Shown here piece by piece: positions 52,848-61,488 of a stretch of DNA of 64,000 nt. The notes under the pieces are model-generated. The model searched no databases, had not been told where the DNA came from, and saw only the letters and a program-made list of their open reading frames with translations. Made by a program: the position numbers and the translations under genes. This DNA comes from Clostridia bacterium (GTDB lineage: Bacteria > Bacillota > Clostridia > Oscillospirales > Acutalibacteraceae): contig JAQXOB010000009.1 in the NCBI GenBank assembly GCA_029098305.1, forward strand, positions 62,001 through 126,000, given 5' to 3'. Position 1 is the stretch's first letter, and each line of letters opens with the position of its first letter.

Positions 52848-53960
52848 TTATAAACTTAAAAACATATCCTCTGCGGATTTTACGGTGTTCTTAGTGCTGA
52901 AATATGGCGCACGTTCGAGAGCCTTTTTGTGATAATGCTCAAGCAGACCATCTTCTGTTAACATTCTTTTTATTCCGTCATAAAGAGCCTCTTCATTGTT
53001 TTCTGTAATGATGCCAAATTCATCATTTTCGCCCAGCAATTCTTTCATTCCGGAACAAAGGGTGGTTACTACCGGTGTGCCAACTATAAGAGCCTCTGTG
53101 ACCGCTGTGCTTAGCCCTTCGCTAATTGATGAGCATACAGATAAATCACAAGCTCTTATATATTTATATGGATTTAACCTATAACCTGCAAAAGTAAATG
53201 TGTCAGCTGTGCCATTCTCAATATTCCACTTTTCAAGTTCATCCTTCAACGAGCCAACACCAAAAATGTAAAAATGATTATTTATACCCTCTGATAAAAG
53301 CCGTTTATGAATGTGTGTCAACCTATGAAAAGCTTTAACAGGAATTATTTTTCCAACAGAACATATGTTAAGGCAGTTTTTATCAAAATTAATATCATCG
53401 ATAGGCTCAAGAGATTTTTTTTCAATTAAATCAGTTTCTATTGTATTATAAATAGTCTTAATCTTACCTTTAAAATCAAGAGCCTTGATAAATTGATCCT
53501 TTACAGAGTCTGACACACACGCAGTGATATCGAATCGATTATAGCACTTCATCATTTCATCAATATTTCTAAATGATTTAGCAGCCTCCTTTTTATCTTG
53601 ATAGGTGCAATGTATCCAAGATACCAGCTTGGTATCGTTGTCGGTACAACCGCTCACTATACGGGCAGTGGGTCCCTCAAGATAAGAGACGATTATATCA
53701 TAATGCTCTTTGATAAAATATTTATATAAGGCTTTTGGCGTAAAAAGCTTCATTATTATGCTATTGCCGCGTACTACTTTTTTGAAGCAATATTTATATT
53801 TTATATCTCCAGAAAGAAACTGCTTGTTTTTTCCAACATCAAACAATGTTTGAACAGTAATATCAAACTTAGATTTATCCATATTGTTCACAAGGTTTAC
53901 AAGAACTTTTTCTGCACCGCCATGCGAAAGATTTGGATTTAGAAATAGAATCTTTTTCAT
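52848..53960 (-). CDS. Family 4 glycosyltransferase
   Basis: 370 residues. The N-terminal KKILFLNPNLSHGGAEKVLV and the C-terminal nucleotide-sugar site (SEGLSTAVTEALIVGTPVV) are typical of GT4. It starts the minus-strand glycosyltransferase set. The ATG at 53960 follows GGAAGG; a GTG 24 bp upstream overlaps that site and is rejected. Acceptor unknown. Confident in the family. Confidence 0.88.
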   Translation of the reverse strand: MKKILFLNPNLSHGGAEKVLVNLVNNMDKSKFDITVQTLFDVGKNKQFLSGDIKYKYCFKKVVRGNSIIMKLFTPKALYKYFIKEHYDIIVSYLEGPTARIVSGCTDNDTKLVSWIHCTYQDKKEAAKSFRNIDEMMKCYNRFDITACVSDSVKDQFIKALDFKGKIKTIYNTIETDLIEKKSLEPIDDINFDKNCLNICSVGKIIPVKAFHRLTHIHKRLLSEGINNHFYIFGVGSLKDELEKWNIENGTADTFTFAGYRLNPYKYIRACDLSVCSSISEGLSTAVTEALIVGTPVVTTLCSGMKELLGENDEFGIITENNEEALYDGIKRMLTEDGLLEHYHKKALERAPYFSTKNTVKSAEDMFLSL

Positions 53961-54114
53961 TACGATTGTTTTCCTTCCTTTCACTAAACAGGATGTTTAA
54001 TCATATCTAGTGAAATTATTCTTATAATATATTATTTTGATTATATCATAAAGCAAAAAAAAATCAAATGAAAATTCAAAATATTGATTCTGTTTTCTAC
54101 AAATAAATATAAAC

Positions 54115-54156
54115 AAATATGTATAGAATATTGACAAATATGTATAGAATATTGAC
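54115..54156 (+). repeat. Two perfect 21-bp direct repeats upstream of the small-peptide promoter
   Basis: The unit AAATATGTATAGAATATTGAC occurs twice in tandem (54115, 54136) and its end recurs once more just before the -35 box. The short copy number argues against a CRISPR array; a regulator-binding site is more plausible. Confidence 0.7.
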
Positions 54157-54165
54157 AAATAATAA

Positions 54166-54194
54166 TTGACATATCTTGCATATCTTATTATAAT
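54166..54194 (+). promoter_or_regulatory. Strong sigma-A-type promoter of the small-peptide gene
   Basis: Perfect TTGACA at 54166-54171 and perfect TATAAT at 54189-54194, 17-bp spacer, the closest match to consensus in the window. Confidence 0.85.
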
Positions 54195-54200
54195 ATACGT

Positions 54201-54396
54201 TGGTGTAAAACGAACATATTATTGAGGTTGTAACACGATAAACCCCAGTGAAAAGGGAACAATCGTTTCGGCATCTATGATATCTACCAAATTTTTTTAC
54301 ACAGACTACAGATTGCGTTACCGCAGATTAACAAATCTAATATCCTAAATCTATAATAGATTACTGCGTGAAATAGGGGAAGGAGGCTTACTTACC
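54201..54396 (+). promoter_or_regulatory. Structured leader of the small-peptide gene
   Basis: About 195 nt of untranslated leader with visible stems: CGATaaaCCCC...GGGaacaATCG, TGCGttacCGCA nested in AGATT...AATCT, and AATCTA...TAGATT, ending with AGGAGG before the ATG. No riboswitch class I know matches. It could be a regulatory leader or simply a long 5' end. Confidence 0.45.
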
Positions 54397-54561
54397 ATGA
54401 AAAAAACATATATAAAACCTGCTATTGAGATGGAATCAATTTTCTCTCGTGATGTTATTGTGGCATCAAGTGATGTTACTAGTGATATGCCAGACACAGA
54501 TACTGCAAACCAAAAATCATTCGATAATCCTTTGGATTTTAGTGCACTGATGGGTAATTAA
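54397..54561 (+). CDS. Small 54-residue peptide of unknown function
   Basis: MKKTYIKPAIEMESIFSRDV begins a short protein with no cysteine, no signal peptide and no membrane span; the second half is acidic and Asp/Ser/Thr-rich and ends LDFSALMGN. The pattern KxYxxPxxE...F...DVI...SS is, as I recall, shared by small proteins scattered through Clostridia and Bacteroidetes, but I cannot assign a function. The gene has AGGAGG 9 bp before the ATG, a near-perfect promoter, a long leader and a terminator at 54579, so it is likely real and well expressed. A modified peptide, a regulator or a surface-linked small protein are all possible. Confidence 0.7.
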   Translation: MKKTYIKPAIEMESIFSRDVIVASSDVTSDMPDTDTANQKSFDNPLDFSALMGN

Positions 54562-54578
54562 ATATAATAAGAAAAACT

Positions 54579-54615
54579 AACGTCTGATCACATCGGTCGG
54601 ACGTTATTTCTCTTT
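54579..54615 (+). terminator. Terminator of the small-peptide gene
   Basis: AACGTCTGA pairs with TCGGACGTT (one wobble) around TCACATCGG, followed by ATTTCTCTTT. Confidence 0.75.
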
Positions 54616-54620
54616 ATACG

Positions 54621-54655
54621 AAAAATTCCCTCCTCAAATCAATGAGAAGGGAATA
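54621..54655 (-). terminator. Terminator of gapA (minus strand)
   Basis: ATTCCCTcCTCA pairs with TGAGaAGGGAAT; on the minus strand the stem is followed by TTTTT. Confidence 0.7.
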
Positions 54656-54686
54656 ATTTAATTTTAAATATTTGTTTGCTTAGTTA

Positions 54687-55757
54687 TTAGCCGAGCTCTG
54701 CAAAATATTTGATTGTTCTAACCATCTGGCTTGTGTAGCTGTTCTCGTTGTCATACCAGGATACTACCTGTACTTCATAGAGATCATCAGCAATCTTAGC
54801 AACCATTGTCTGTGTAGCATCAAAGAGAGAGCCATATCTCATGCCGATAACGTCGGAAGAAACGATTGGATCTTCGTTGTAGCCGAAAGACTCGCTTGCA
54901 GCAGCCTTCATAGCAGCGTTGATGCTTTCTTTTGTAACATCACTGCCCTTAACTACAGCTGTGAGAATTGTTGTGGAGCCTGTTGGTACAGGAACACGCT
55001 GTGCAGAACCGATGAGCTTGCCGTTAAGCTCTGGGATAACAAGACCGATAGCCTTAGCAGCACCTGTAGAGTTAGGCACGATGTTAGCAGCGCCTGCTCT
55101 TGCACGTCTCATATCGCCCTTTCTGTGAGGACCATCAAGAATCATCTGATCGCCTGTGTAAGCGTGGATTGTAGACATGATACCACTCTGGATTGGTGCA
55201 TAGTCGTTCAAAGCCTTAGCCATAGGTGCCAAGCAGTTTGTTGTGCAAGATGCAGCAGAGATGATCTGATCATCCTTTGTGAGTGTGTCTTCGTTTACGC
55301 TGAAAACAACTGTCTTAAGGTCGTTGCCTGCTGGAGCAGAGATAACAACCTTCTTTGCGCCTGCATTGATGTGAGCCATGCTCTTATCCTTTGAGCAGTA
55401 GAAGCCTGTGCACTCTAATACAACGTCAACACCAAGCTCACCCCAAGGAAGCTCAGCAGCGTTTGGCTTAGCATAGATTGTGATCTCCTTGCCATCAACA
55501 ATGATAGCACCCGGAGTTACAACGGTCTTGCCATCCTCTGCATAAACAGCGCTCTTTACGTCTACAGTGTGAAGACCTTCGCCTATTCTTCCGCAATAAC
55601 CACCTTGAGCTGTATCATACTTAAGAAGATTAGCTAACATTTCTGGTTTTGTTAAATCGTTGATAGCAACAATTTCGTAGCCCTCTGCACCAAACATCTG
55701 TCTGAATGCAAGACGACCAATACGGCCAAAGCCGTTAATAGCAACTTTAACTGACAT
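54687..55757 (-). CDS. gapA: Glyceraldehyde-3-phosphate dehydrogenase
   Basis: 356 residues. It oxidises glyceraldehyde-3-phosphate with NAD in glycolysis. NAD site [14 protein letters not shown] and catalytic Cys171 ([12 protein letters not shown]) are intact. An extra segment of about 20 residues at 53-85 (near [12 protein letters not shown]) makes it longer than the usual 335. The ATG at 55757 is chosen because GGAGGTA lies 6 bp away; the ATG at 55763 abuts it. A hairpin (55779-55798) and a promoter (55807-55835) lie upstream. Very confident. Confidence 0.97.
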   Translation of the reverse strand: MSVKVAINGFGRIGRLAFRQMFGAEGYEIVAINDLTKPEMLANLLKYDTAQGGYCGRIGEGLHTVDVKSAVYAEDGKTVVTPGAIIVDGKEITIYAKPNAAELPWGELGVDVVLECTGFYCSKDKSMAHINAGAKKVVISAPAGNDLKTVVFSVNEDTLTKDDQIISAASCTTNCLAPMAKALNDYAPIQSGIMSTIHAYTGDQMILDGPHRKGDMRRARAGAANIVPNSTGAAKAIGLVIPELNGKLIGSAQRVPVPTGSTTILTAVVKGSDVTKESINAAMKAAASESFGYNEDPIVSSDVIGMRYGSLFDATQTMVAKIADDLYEVQVVSWYDNENSYTSQMVRTIKYFAELG

Positions 55758-55778
55758 TTTCATTACCTCCTATATTTG

Positions 55779-55798
55779 TGTTGCTTTCGTGCAACACA
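55779..55798. repeat. Perfect inverted repeat in the gapA leader
   Basis: GTGTTGC-tttcgt-GCAACAC, 7-bp arms, 8 bp before the gapA ribosome site. It could stabilise the mRNA or bind a regulator. Confidence 0.55.
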
Positions 55799-55806
55799 CT
55801 AGTATT

Positions 55807-55835
55807 ATTGTAATATATTTCTTGTTAAAATACAA
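55807..55835 (-). promoter_or_regulatory. Candidate promoter of gapA (minus strand)
   Basis: On the minus strand TTGTAT (55835-55830) and TACAAT (55812-55807) with a 17-bp spacer. The remaining 55836-56044 is AT-rich and holds no gene that I see. Confidence 0.55.
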
Positions 55836-56044
55836 GCAATTAAGAAAAATTTGTTATTTTTTTCCGTAAAAAAACACGGAAATAATATAAAAGTATGAAT
55901 ATTGCATATTGTTTCTTTGGCGTTTATGCATTTAGGCATCCAAGAAGCACTTGTTAAAATAAACAAATATTAGCTTCGGATATTAATTTGTAACAAAAAA
56001 TAATAAATTTTTATATAATTTTATAAATTTTTTGCTATAAAGAC

Positions 56045-56073
56045 TTGCAATTAAATCTATTTTTGAGTAAAAT
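56045..56073 (+). promoter_or_regulatory. Sigma-A-type promoter of the CdaR-like regulator
   Basis: TTGCAA at 56045-56050 and TAAAAT at 56068-56073, 17-bp spacer, 75 bp before the ATG. Confidence 0.6.
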
Positions 56074-56147
56074 AGTTATAACTTATTTTGTGAAAAGTAT
56101 TTAATTATATACGAATCAAATTAATTTTTTTGAAATGAGGGATTGTT

Positions 56148-57236
56148 ATGTCAAACAGAATGTTCCAAAATATAGTCAACCAGCTATATGAGACAGTTAA
56201 CAAAACAATAGGTATAATTGATGAAACTGCCGTTATCATTGCTTGTAGTAATGCAGACCGTATAGGCGAGGTAGTAGATGGCATTACAAATGAATTTTTT
56301 GTTGCTATGCAGCCACTCGTTGTAGAAGGTAAAACTTTCTACCCAATAGGCGGTAATGGCACACGTGCTGAGTATGCTGTATTTGTAGATGGATATGATG
56401 TGGAATCCTTGCAGTATGCTAAGGTACTCTCTATTTCCTTTAAAAATGTGAAATTGTATTTTGATGAGAAGTATGATAAGGGCAACTTCATCAAAAATGT
56501 AATAATGGATAATATTCTTCCGGGAGATATTTATCTAAAGTCAAGAGAGCTTAGATTTAAATCTGAGGCTACAAGAGTTTGCCTTCTTGTTAAGATTACA
56601 TCTAGAACAGATATCTCTGTATATGATGTGATTCAAAATCTCTTCCCTGATAAAGCAAAGGATTTTGTTATTAACATAAGTGAAACCGATATAGCAGTTG
56701 TGAAAGAGGTTAAGCCTAATGTGGCATCTACCGATCTTGAAAAGCTGGCAGGCTCTATAGTAGACACACTTTCCAGTGAATTTTACACCCACTGTATCGT
56801 GGGCATAGGCACAGTTGTTTCAGGTGTTAAGGATCTTGCACGCTCCTTTAAAGAGGCTCAGATGTCACTAGAGGTAAGCAAGGTGTTTGATACAGAAAAG
56901 ACAGTTGCAAACTATGACAATCTTGGTATTGCACGTCTTATCTATCAGTTGCCTACCACACTTTGCGATATGTTCCTCAGAGAAGTTTTCAAGAGAGGTA
57001 CTATCGAGTCGCTCGATCAGGAAAACCTCTTTACAATTCAGCGTTTCTTTGAGAATAATCTGAATGTTTCCGAAACTTCAAGAAAACTGTTTATTCATAG
57101 AAATACATTGGTGTATAGACTTGAAAAAATTAAGAAAATAACAGGACTAGATTTGAGAGAGTTTGAAGATGCTATCGTATTTAAGGTTGCACTTATGGTA
57201 AGAAAGTATCTCACATCTTCTCCGATGAAGTATTAA
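56148..57236 (+). CDS. CdaR/PucR-type transcriptional regulator
   Basis: 362 residues. An N-terminal sensory part (TIGIIDETAVIIACSNADRIGE) resembles sugar-diacid recognition or PAS-like folds. The C-terminal PucR/CdaR helix-turn-helix (about 300-355, FFENNLNVSETSRKLFIHRN, then YRLEKIKKITG) is typical. It probably controls transcription in response to a metabolite; the effector is unknown. It lies between gapA, facing away, and ftsEX downstream. A role in envelope or carbon control is only inference. Confident in the family. Confidence 0.85.
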   Translation: MSNRMFQNIVNQLYETVNKTIGIIDETAVIIACSNADRIGEVVDGITNEFFVAMQPLVVEGKTFYPIGGNGTRAEYAVFVDGYDVESLQYAKVLSISFKNVKLYFDEKYDKGNFIKNVIMDNILPGDIYLKSRELRFKSEATRVCLLVKITSRTDISVYDVIQNLFPDKAKDFVINISETDIAVVKEVKPNVASTDLEKLAGSIVDTLSSEFYTHCIVGIGTVVSGVKDLARSFKEAQMSLEVSKVFDTEKTVANYDNLGIARLIYQLPTTLCDMFLREVFKRGTIESLDQENLFTIQRFFENNLNVSETSRKLFIHRNTLVYRLEKIKKITGLDLREFEDAIVFKVALMVRKYLTSSPMKY

Positions 57237-57242
57237 TTGAAG

Positions 57243-57333
57243 AATAACTAAGAAAGAAGGAAGTGTGACAATGCAATTTCTCAAGTTGTATGCCTGCATT
57301 TCCTTCTGCTTTCTCTGATTTTTTTTAGTTATT
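57243..57333. repeat. Long interrupted inverted repeat between the regulator and ftsE
   Basis: AATAACTAAGAAAGAAGGAA on the left finds its complement split as TTCCTTCT...TTTCT...TTAGTTATT on the right, with an AT-rich centre. It may terminate the regulator transcript, though no clean T run follows. Confidence 0.5.
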
Positions 57334-57361
57334 GTGCCGTGTGGAAGGAAAGGTAGACTAA

Positions 57362-58051
57362 ATGATTCAGTTTAAAAATGTTTCAAAAACGTATGAGAGC
57401 AATACGGGAGAATCACATGCCTTAAACAATGTGAACATCACTATAAATGATAAAGAATTTGTGTTTATACTTGGTGCATCCGGAGCTGGCAAAAGCACTT
57501 TTTTAAAGCTGATTATGAGAGAAGATGTGCCTACAGAGGGCGATATTATCCTTGATAATCAGAGTCTTGCAACTATGAAACGCCGTAAAGTGCCATATCT
57601 AAGAAGAAAGATGGGCATAGTTTTTCAGGATTTCCGTCTTATCGAAAAGATGAATGTGTTTGACAACGTTGCATTTGCTATGAGAGTTACGGGTTATCCA
57701 TCAAAAAAGATAAAAAAGAGAGTGCTATATGTGCTTGATCTTGTTGGGCTTCGCCACAAGGTAAATAGCTTTCCTAGTGAGCTATCAGGCGGTGAAAAAC
57801 AACGTGTTAGCCTTGCAAGAGCACTTGTGAACGCTCCTGATATCATAATCGCTGATGAGCCTACGGGTAATATTGACCCGGAGATGTCTGTTGAGATTAT
57901 GACTTTACTTTCTGAAATAAACAAGAACGGCACCACCGTAATTATCGTTACGCATGAGCATGAGTTTGTGCAACAGTTTGGCGGTAGAGTAATCGTTCTT
58001 GATAAGGGCAATGTCGTGAGCGACAGTGCAAATCTCGGAGGTGAAGTATGA
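57362..58051 (+). CDS. ftsE: Cell division ATP-binding protein FtsE
   Basis: 229 residues. An ABC ATPase: Walker A GASGAGKST, signature LSGGEKQRV, Walker B IIIADEPTGNID. It pairs with FtsX to control cell-wall hydrolases at the septum or lateral wall. It overlaps ftsX by 4 bp (ATGA), showing translational coupling. Very confident. Confidence 0.95.
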   Translation: MIQFKNVSKTYESNTGESHALNNVNITINDKEFVFILGASGAGKSTFLKLIMREDVPTEGDIILDNQSLATMKRRKVPYLRRKMGIVFQDFRLIEKMNVFDNVAFAMRVTGYPSKKIKKRVLYVLDLVGLRHKVNSFPSELSGGEKQRVSLARALVNAPDIIIADEPTGNIDPEMSVEIMTLLSEINKNGTTVIIVTHEHEFVQQFGGRVIVLDKGNVVSDSANLGGEV

Positions 58052-58956
58052 GGTTAAGCGGTTCTGGATATCTGATAAGAGAAGGATTAAAGAATATATG
58101 GCACAATAGAATGATGTCAATAGCATCTATATGTGTTCTTGTATCTTGTCTTACGCTCACCGGCTCAGCTATGCTGGTGTCATATAACGTTTCATCATTT
58201 GTATCAAAGATAGGCTCTGACAATATGGTTACTGTTTATCTTGATGATGAAGTAGGCGATGTGGAGGCTGTGATTGAGATTGGACCTCAGATCAGAGAGA
58301 TAGAGAATGTATCTGATGCGGTGTTTGTGTCAAAAGAAGATGCTATCAAAGACTATAAAAAAGATTTGGGCGAATGGTATGAGGAAATGACCGGAGAAGG
58401 AAACCCTCTGCCAAATGCCTTTCGTGTGACAATGAATGATCTTGCACAATATGAGCAGACGGTCGATCAGATAGCAAAAATTGACGGCATACAAAAGATA
58501 GGCGATAGAAGCGATATAGCCAGTAAGCTGACGAGTCTTAACAATCTTGTAAAGGTAATTGGATTCTGGATTGTTGTTATTTTGGGAATAGTTTCGTTGT
58601 TTATCGTGTCTAATACTATTAGAATGACAATGTATAGCAGGCGATTTGAAATAAGCATAATGAAGTCTGTGGGTGCTACTAACACCTTTGTTAGAATACC
58701 ATTCTTTGTTGAAGGTATGTTTTTAGGACTCATAGCAGGATTGATTACATCAATGCTGATTTTCTTCTTATATGAAGGTGTGACTACTGCAATTCGCAAA
58801 GTTGCGGTTTATCTTGAAGCCATACCATATAGCACGTTTGCACTGCCGGTTTCATTAATATTTGTGTGCTGTGGTATGATAGTAGGCGCAATCGGAAGTA
58901 TTATTTCTATGCGTAAGTATCTGAAAATAGAAGGAGGAGAAACTCTTGGCTGGTAA
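58048..58956 (+). CDS. ftsX: Cell division protein FtsX
   Basis: 302 residues. Four membrane spans (SIASICVLVSCLTLTGSAML first, three more after about 170) flank a large extracytoplasmic loop (about 50-165, DNMVTVYLDDEVGDVEAVIE), as expected. FtsX senses FtsE ATP hydrolysis and activates a peptidoglycan hydrolase outside. The gene overlaps ftsE and the downstream M23 gene, so all three are made together. Very confident. Confidence 0.94.
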   Translation: MRLSGSGYLIREGLKNIWHNRMMSIASICVLVSCLTLTGSAMLVSYNVSSFVSKIGSDNMVTVYLDDEVGDVEAVIEIGPQIREIENVSDAVFVSKEDAIKDYKKDLGEWYEEMTGEGNPLPNAFRVTMNDLAQYEQTVDQIAKIDGIQKIGDRSDIASKLTSLNNLVKVIGFWIVVILGIVSLFIVSNTIRMTMYSRRFEISIMKSVGATNTFVRIPFFVEGMFLGLIAGLITSMLIFFLYEGVTTAIRKVAVYLEAIPYSTFALPVSLIFVCCGMIVGAIGSIISMRKYLKIEGGETLGW

Positions 58957-60283
58957 TTTGTTCAAAAGATTGATATCAACTTTAATTTCACTTATCCTTG
59001 TGATGTCTGGGGTGTATTGCGCCATGGCGGAGGACGATATTGATGGTATGATATCAGAGAAAGAACAAATTGAAGCACGTTTTGAGCAGGCGAGAGAAGA
59101 CCTTGCGAAAAACGAAGAAAGTGTATCACTCAAAGAAGAATACAAAGCGGCACTCGAAGAAAAGCTTGCGATGCTTTCGGGTGAAGCTTCTGAAATTTCA
59201 GACGATATCGCACTGATTGAAAATGAAATTTCACAAAAGAATACTGAGCTTGCCACTGCAGAAAGAAAAATAGCTGATAGAATGGAGATTTTCAGAGGTA
59301 GACTAAAGGATATTTATATGTCTGAGAGATCTACAGCTTTTTGGGAGATATTGCTTGGTAGCGAGAGCTTAAGCGACTGCGTGGATATGATGGTTCTGCT
59401 TAATGGTGTGTCAAAAAAAGACCAGCAGATGATAGATGATATTCAGGCAGAAATGGATATTATAATATCTATGAAGCAAGAGCTATCATCAAAGAAAGAT
59501 GAATTATCGAGAAAAAGTGGTGAGCTTAACTCTAAAAGAGCTGAGGTAAATGAGCTTGTCGAAGAAAATCAAGAGGTCTTAGAGGTACTCTATGTAGAGG
59601 CCGAGAAGGCACGTGATCAGCTAGATCAGAACAATGAACAGCTGATAGCACTTGAAAACGATATAGCAGCCTATTATGCAGAGCAAAAGCGACTCGCAGA
59701 GGAGAAGGCTGAGCAAGAACGTCTTGAAGAAGAGAGAAAGCGTCTTGAGGAGGAACAAAAGCTTCAAGACCAACTTGACGAGTTATCAACAGATTCTGAT
59801 CAGACTGATGAGGATATTGATGAACTGTTACCGGAAAATCCTGATAGTGAACAAATCGGAGCAGGTGGCTATGTGTGGCCTGTGCCTGGGTTCTATTGGC
59901 TGTCGTCAGAATGGAACGAAGACAGAACTACATACAATCACGGTGCTATTGATATTGCCGGTGCAGGTATATATGGAGCATCGGTAGTGGCGGCAGCAGC
60001 TGGTACAGTGATTTATTCTTACAGCGGATGTCCGCATGACTATGGCAAAGAATATAGCTGTGGCTGTGGCGGAGGATATGGCAACTATGTTATGATAGAC
60101 CATGGCGACGGACGTTCTACATTGTATGCTCACCTGAGTAGCTTGGTTGTTGGACAAGGAGAGTATGTTTTTGCCGGACAGGTTTTGGGATCTGTGGGTA
60201 GTACAGGACATTCGACAGGACCACATCTACATTTTGAAACGAGATTGTATGGTGAAAAATACAATCCTATGCTAGAATATTAA
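58946..60283 (+). CDS. FtsEX-linked coiled-coil M23 peptidase (EnvC/PcsB-like)
   Basis: 445 residues. Signal peptide (LISTLISLILVMSGVYCAMA), a long coiled coil (about 40-280) and a C-terminal M23 domain with YNHGAIDIA and GPHLHFETRL zinc motifs intact. A Cys-rich loop (CPHDYGKEYSCGCGGGYG) lies in the domain. It starts at a TTG inside the last codons of ftsX, after GGAGGAG. In Gram-positives, FtsEX activates such a partner, so this is the likely effector. Confident in the family. Confidence 0.92.
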   Translation: MAGNLFKRLISTLISLILVMSGVYCAMAEDDIDGMISEKEQIEARFEQAREDLAKNEESVSLKEEYKAALEEKLAMLSGEASEISDDIALIENEISQKNTELATAERKIADRMEIFRGRLKDIYMSERSTAFWEILLGSESLSDCVDMMVLLNGVSKKDQQMIDDIQAEMDIIISMKQELSSKKDELSRKSGELNSKRAEVNELVEENQEVLEVLYVEAEKARDQLDQNNEQLIALENDIAAYYAEQKRLAEEKAEQERLEEERKRLEEEQKLQDQLDELSTDSDQTDEDIDELLPENPDSEQIGAGGYVWPVPGFYWLSSEWNEDRTTYNHGAIDIAGAGIYGASVVAAAAGTVIYSYSGCPHDYGKEYSCGCGGGYGNYVMIDHGDGRSTLYAHLSSLVVGQGEYVFAGQVLGSVGSTGHSTGPHLHFETRLYGEKYNPMLEY

Positions 60284-60358
60284 GATTAAGATTGAATATA
60301 TAATAAAATCAAGATATCTTCCTAAAAAACAAGGAGCAAAAAAGGAGATAGTACCATT

Positions 60359-61366
60359 ATGGGACTAGGATATTATTTCGGTGTGCTGAGGCGCATGAGA
60401 TTTAAGAGAATTTCTGATGCCTGCAATGTAGTGCACAGAAAGACAGGCAAAAATAAACTTGCTATATATATGGATATGATGGGATGTGCCATAAAATATG
60501 GCGCAGGTCACAGCGATTATGTGCTTTTTGAGTATTATAATATGAACAGTAAAGAGCGCAAAACTTATATAGGAAGAATGAAAAATAAAAAATTGCTCTC
60601 AATGCTTAACGACGATTCATATGGCGAATGCTTCGATAAAAAAAGCAAATTTGCTGAGAAATTTGCTGAATTTACTAAGAGAGATATACTCGCACTAGAA
60701 AAAGCGACTGTTGAAGATTTAGATAAGTTTTTAGCTGATAAGCGATATTTTCTTGCAAAGCCGGACGATGGAGAATGTGGTCATGGCATCGAGAAGCTAG
60801 ACAAAGAAAGCTTTCAAGGCACTGAGAGTTTGTTTAACTATCTTAAAGAGAAGAACTTTGGTGTGTGCGAAGAGATAATCAAACAACATGAGGATTTGGC
60901 AAGACTCCATCCAGACTCACTAAATTGCATTAGAATATGCACATTGCTAAAAGATGGCAAGGTTAATTTCTTATATGGTTTGCTTAAAATGGGTAGTGAC
61001 GGAGGCTTTGTTGATAATCTCGATCGTGGTGGAATAGCCTGCCATATTGATGTGGAAAAAGGCGTTATAATCAGCAATGGCCATGATGGTAAGTTTGATA
61101 CCCATGAAGCACATCCGGTTACAGGTGTTAAATTTATGGGATATAAAATACCATGCTATGATGAGCTAAAACAAATGGTGAGCAAAGCAGCCATGGTAGT
61201 ACCACAGATCACATATATCGGTTGGGATGTTTGTGTCACACCCGATGGACCTGCCATTGTAGAAGGCAATGACTATCCCGGATACGATTTTCCACAAATT
61301 CCTGATGAAAATCTGCCCAGAATAGGACTGATTCCAAAATTTAATAAATATGGTATATACATTTAG
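60359..61366 (+). CDS. ATP-grasp enzyme, sugar-transfer-associated type
   Basis: 335 residues. ATP-grasp features: the nucleotide-binding ..YFLAKPDDGECGHGIEK.. loop (about 135-152), LNCIRICTLLKDGKVNFLYG and the metal-binding GPAIVEGNDYPG near the C-terminus. The fold matches the family named for association with glycan or teichoic-acid clusters. It ligates a carboxylate to an amine or thiol, but the substrate is unknown. It has no signal peptide. It lies 75 bp after the M23 gene and may be co-transcribed. Fairly confident in the fold. Confidence 0.8.
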   Translation: MGLGYYFGVLRRMRFKRISDACNVVHRKTGKNKLAIYMDMMGCAIKYGAGHSDYVLFEYYNMNSKERKTYIGRMKNKKLLSMLNDDSYGECFDKKSKFAEKFAEFTKRDILALEKATVEDLDKFLADKRYFLAKPDDGECGHGIEKLDKESFQGTESLFNYLKEKNFGVCEEIIKQHEDLARLHPDSLNCIRICTLLKDGKVNFLYGLLKMGSDGGFVDNLDRGGIACHIDVEKGVIISNGHDGKFDTHEAHPVTGVKFMGYKIPCYDELKQMVSKAAMVVPQITYIGWDVCVTPDGPAIVEGNDYPGYDFPQIPDENLPRIGLIPKFNKYGIYI

Positions 61367-61419
61367 AAAGAAGATATAATGTAATGTGTGCAAATTTTGC
61401 TAAAACTCAATTAATGATG

Positions 61420-61448
61420 TTGACATTTTTTTGAAATTAAATTATAAT
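61420..61448 (+). promoter_or_regulatory. Sigma-A-type promoter
   Basis: Perfect TTGACA at 61420-61425 and perfect TATAAT at 61443-61448, 17-bp spacer, about 40 bp before the ATG. Confidence 0.8.
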
Positions 61449-61488
61449 CTTCAATGTAGAAGTTACTGTTTGTCGGAGGGTCTTGACA

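Noticed and set aside
54115..54156. Short CRISPR-like array
   Set aside because: Only two adjacent copies without spacers and no cas genes; a direct repeat near a promoter.
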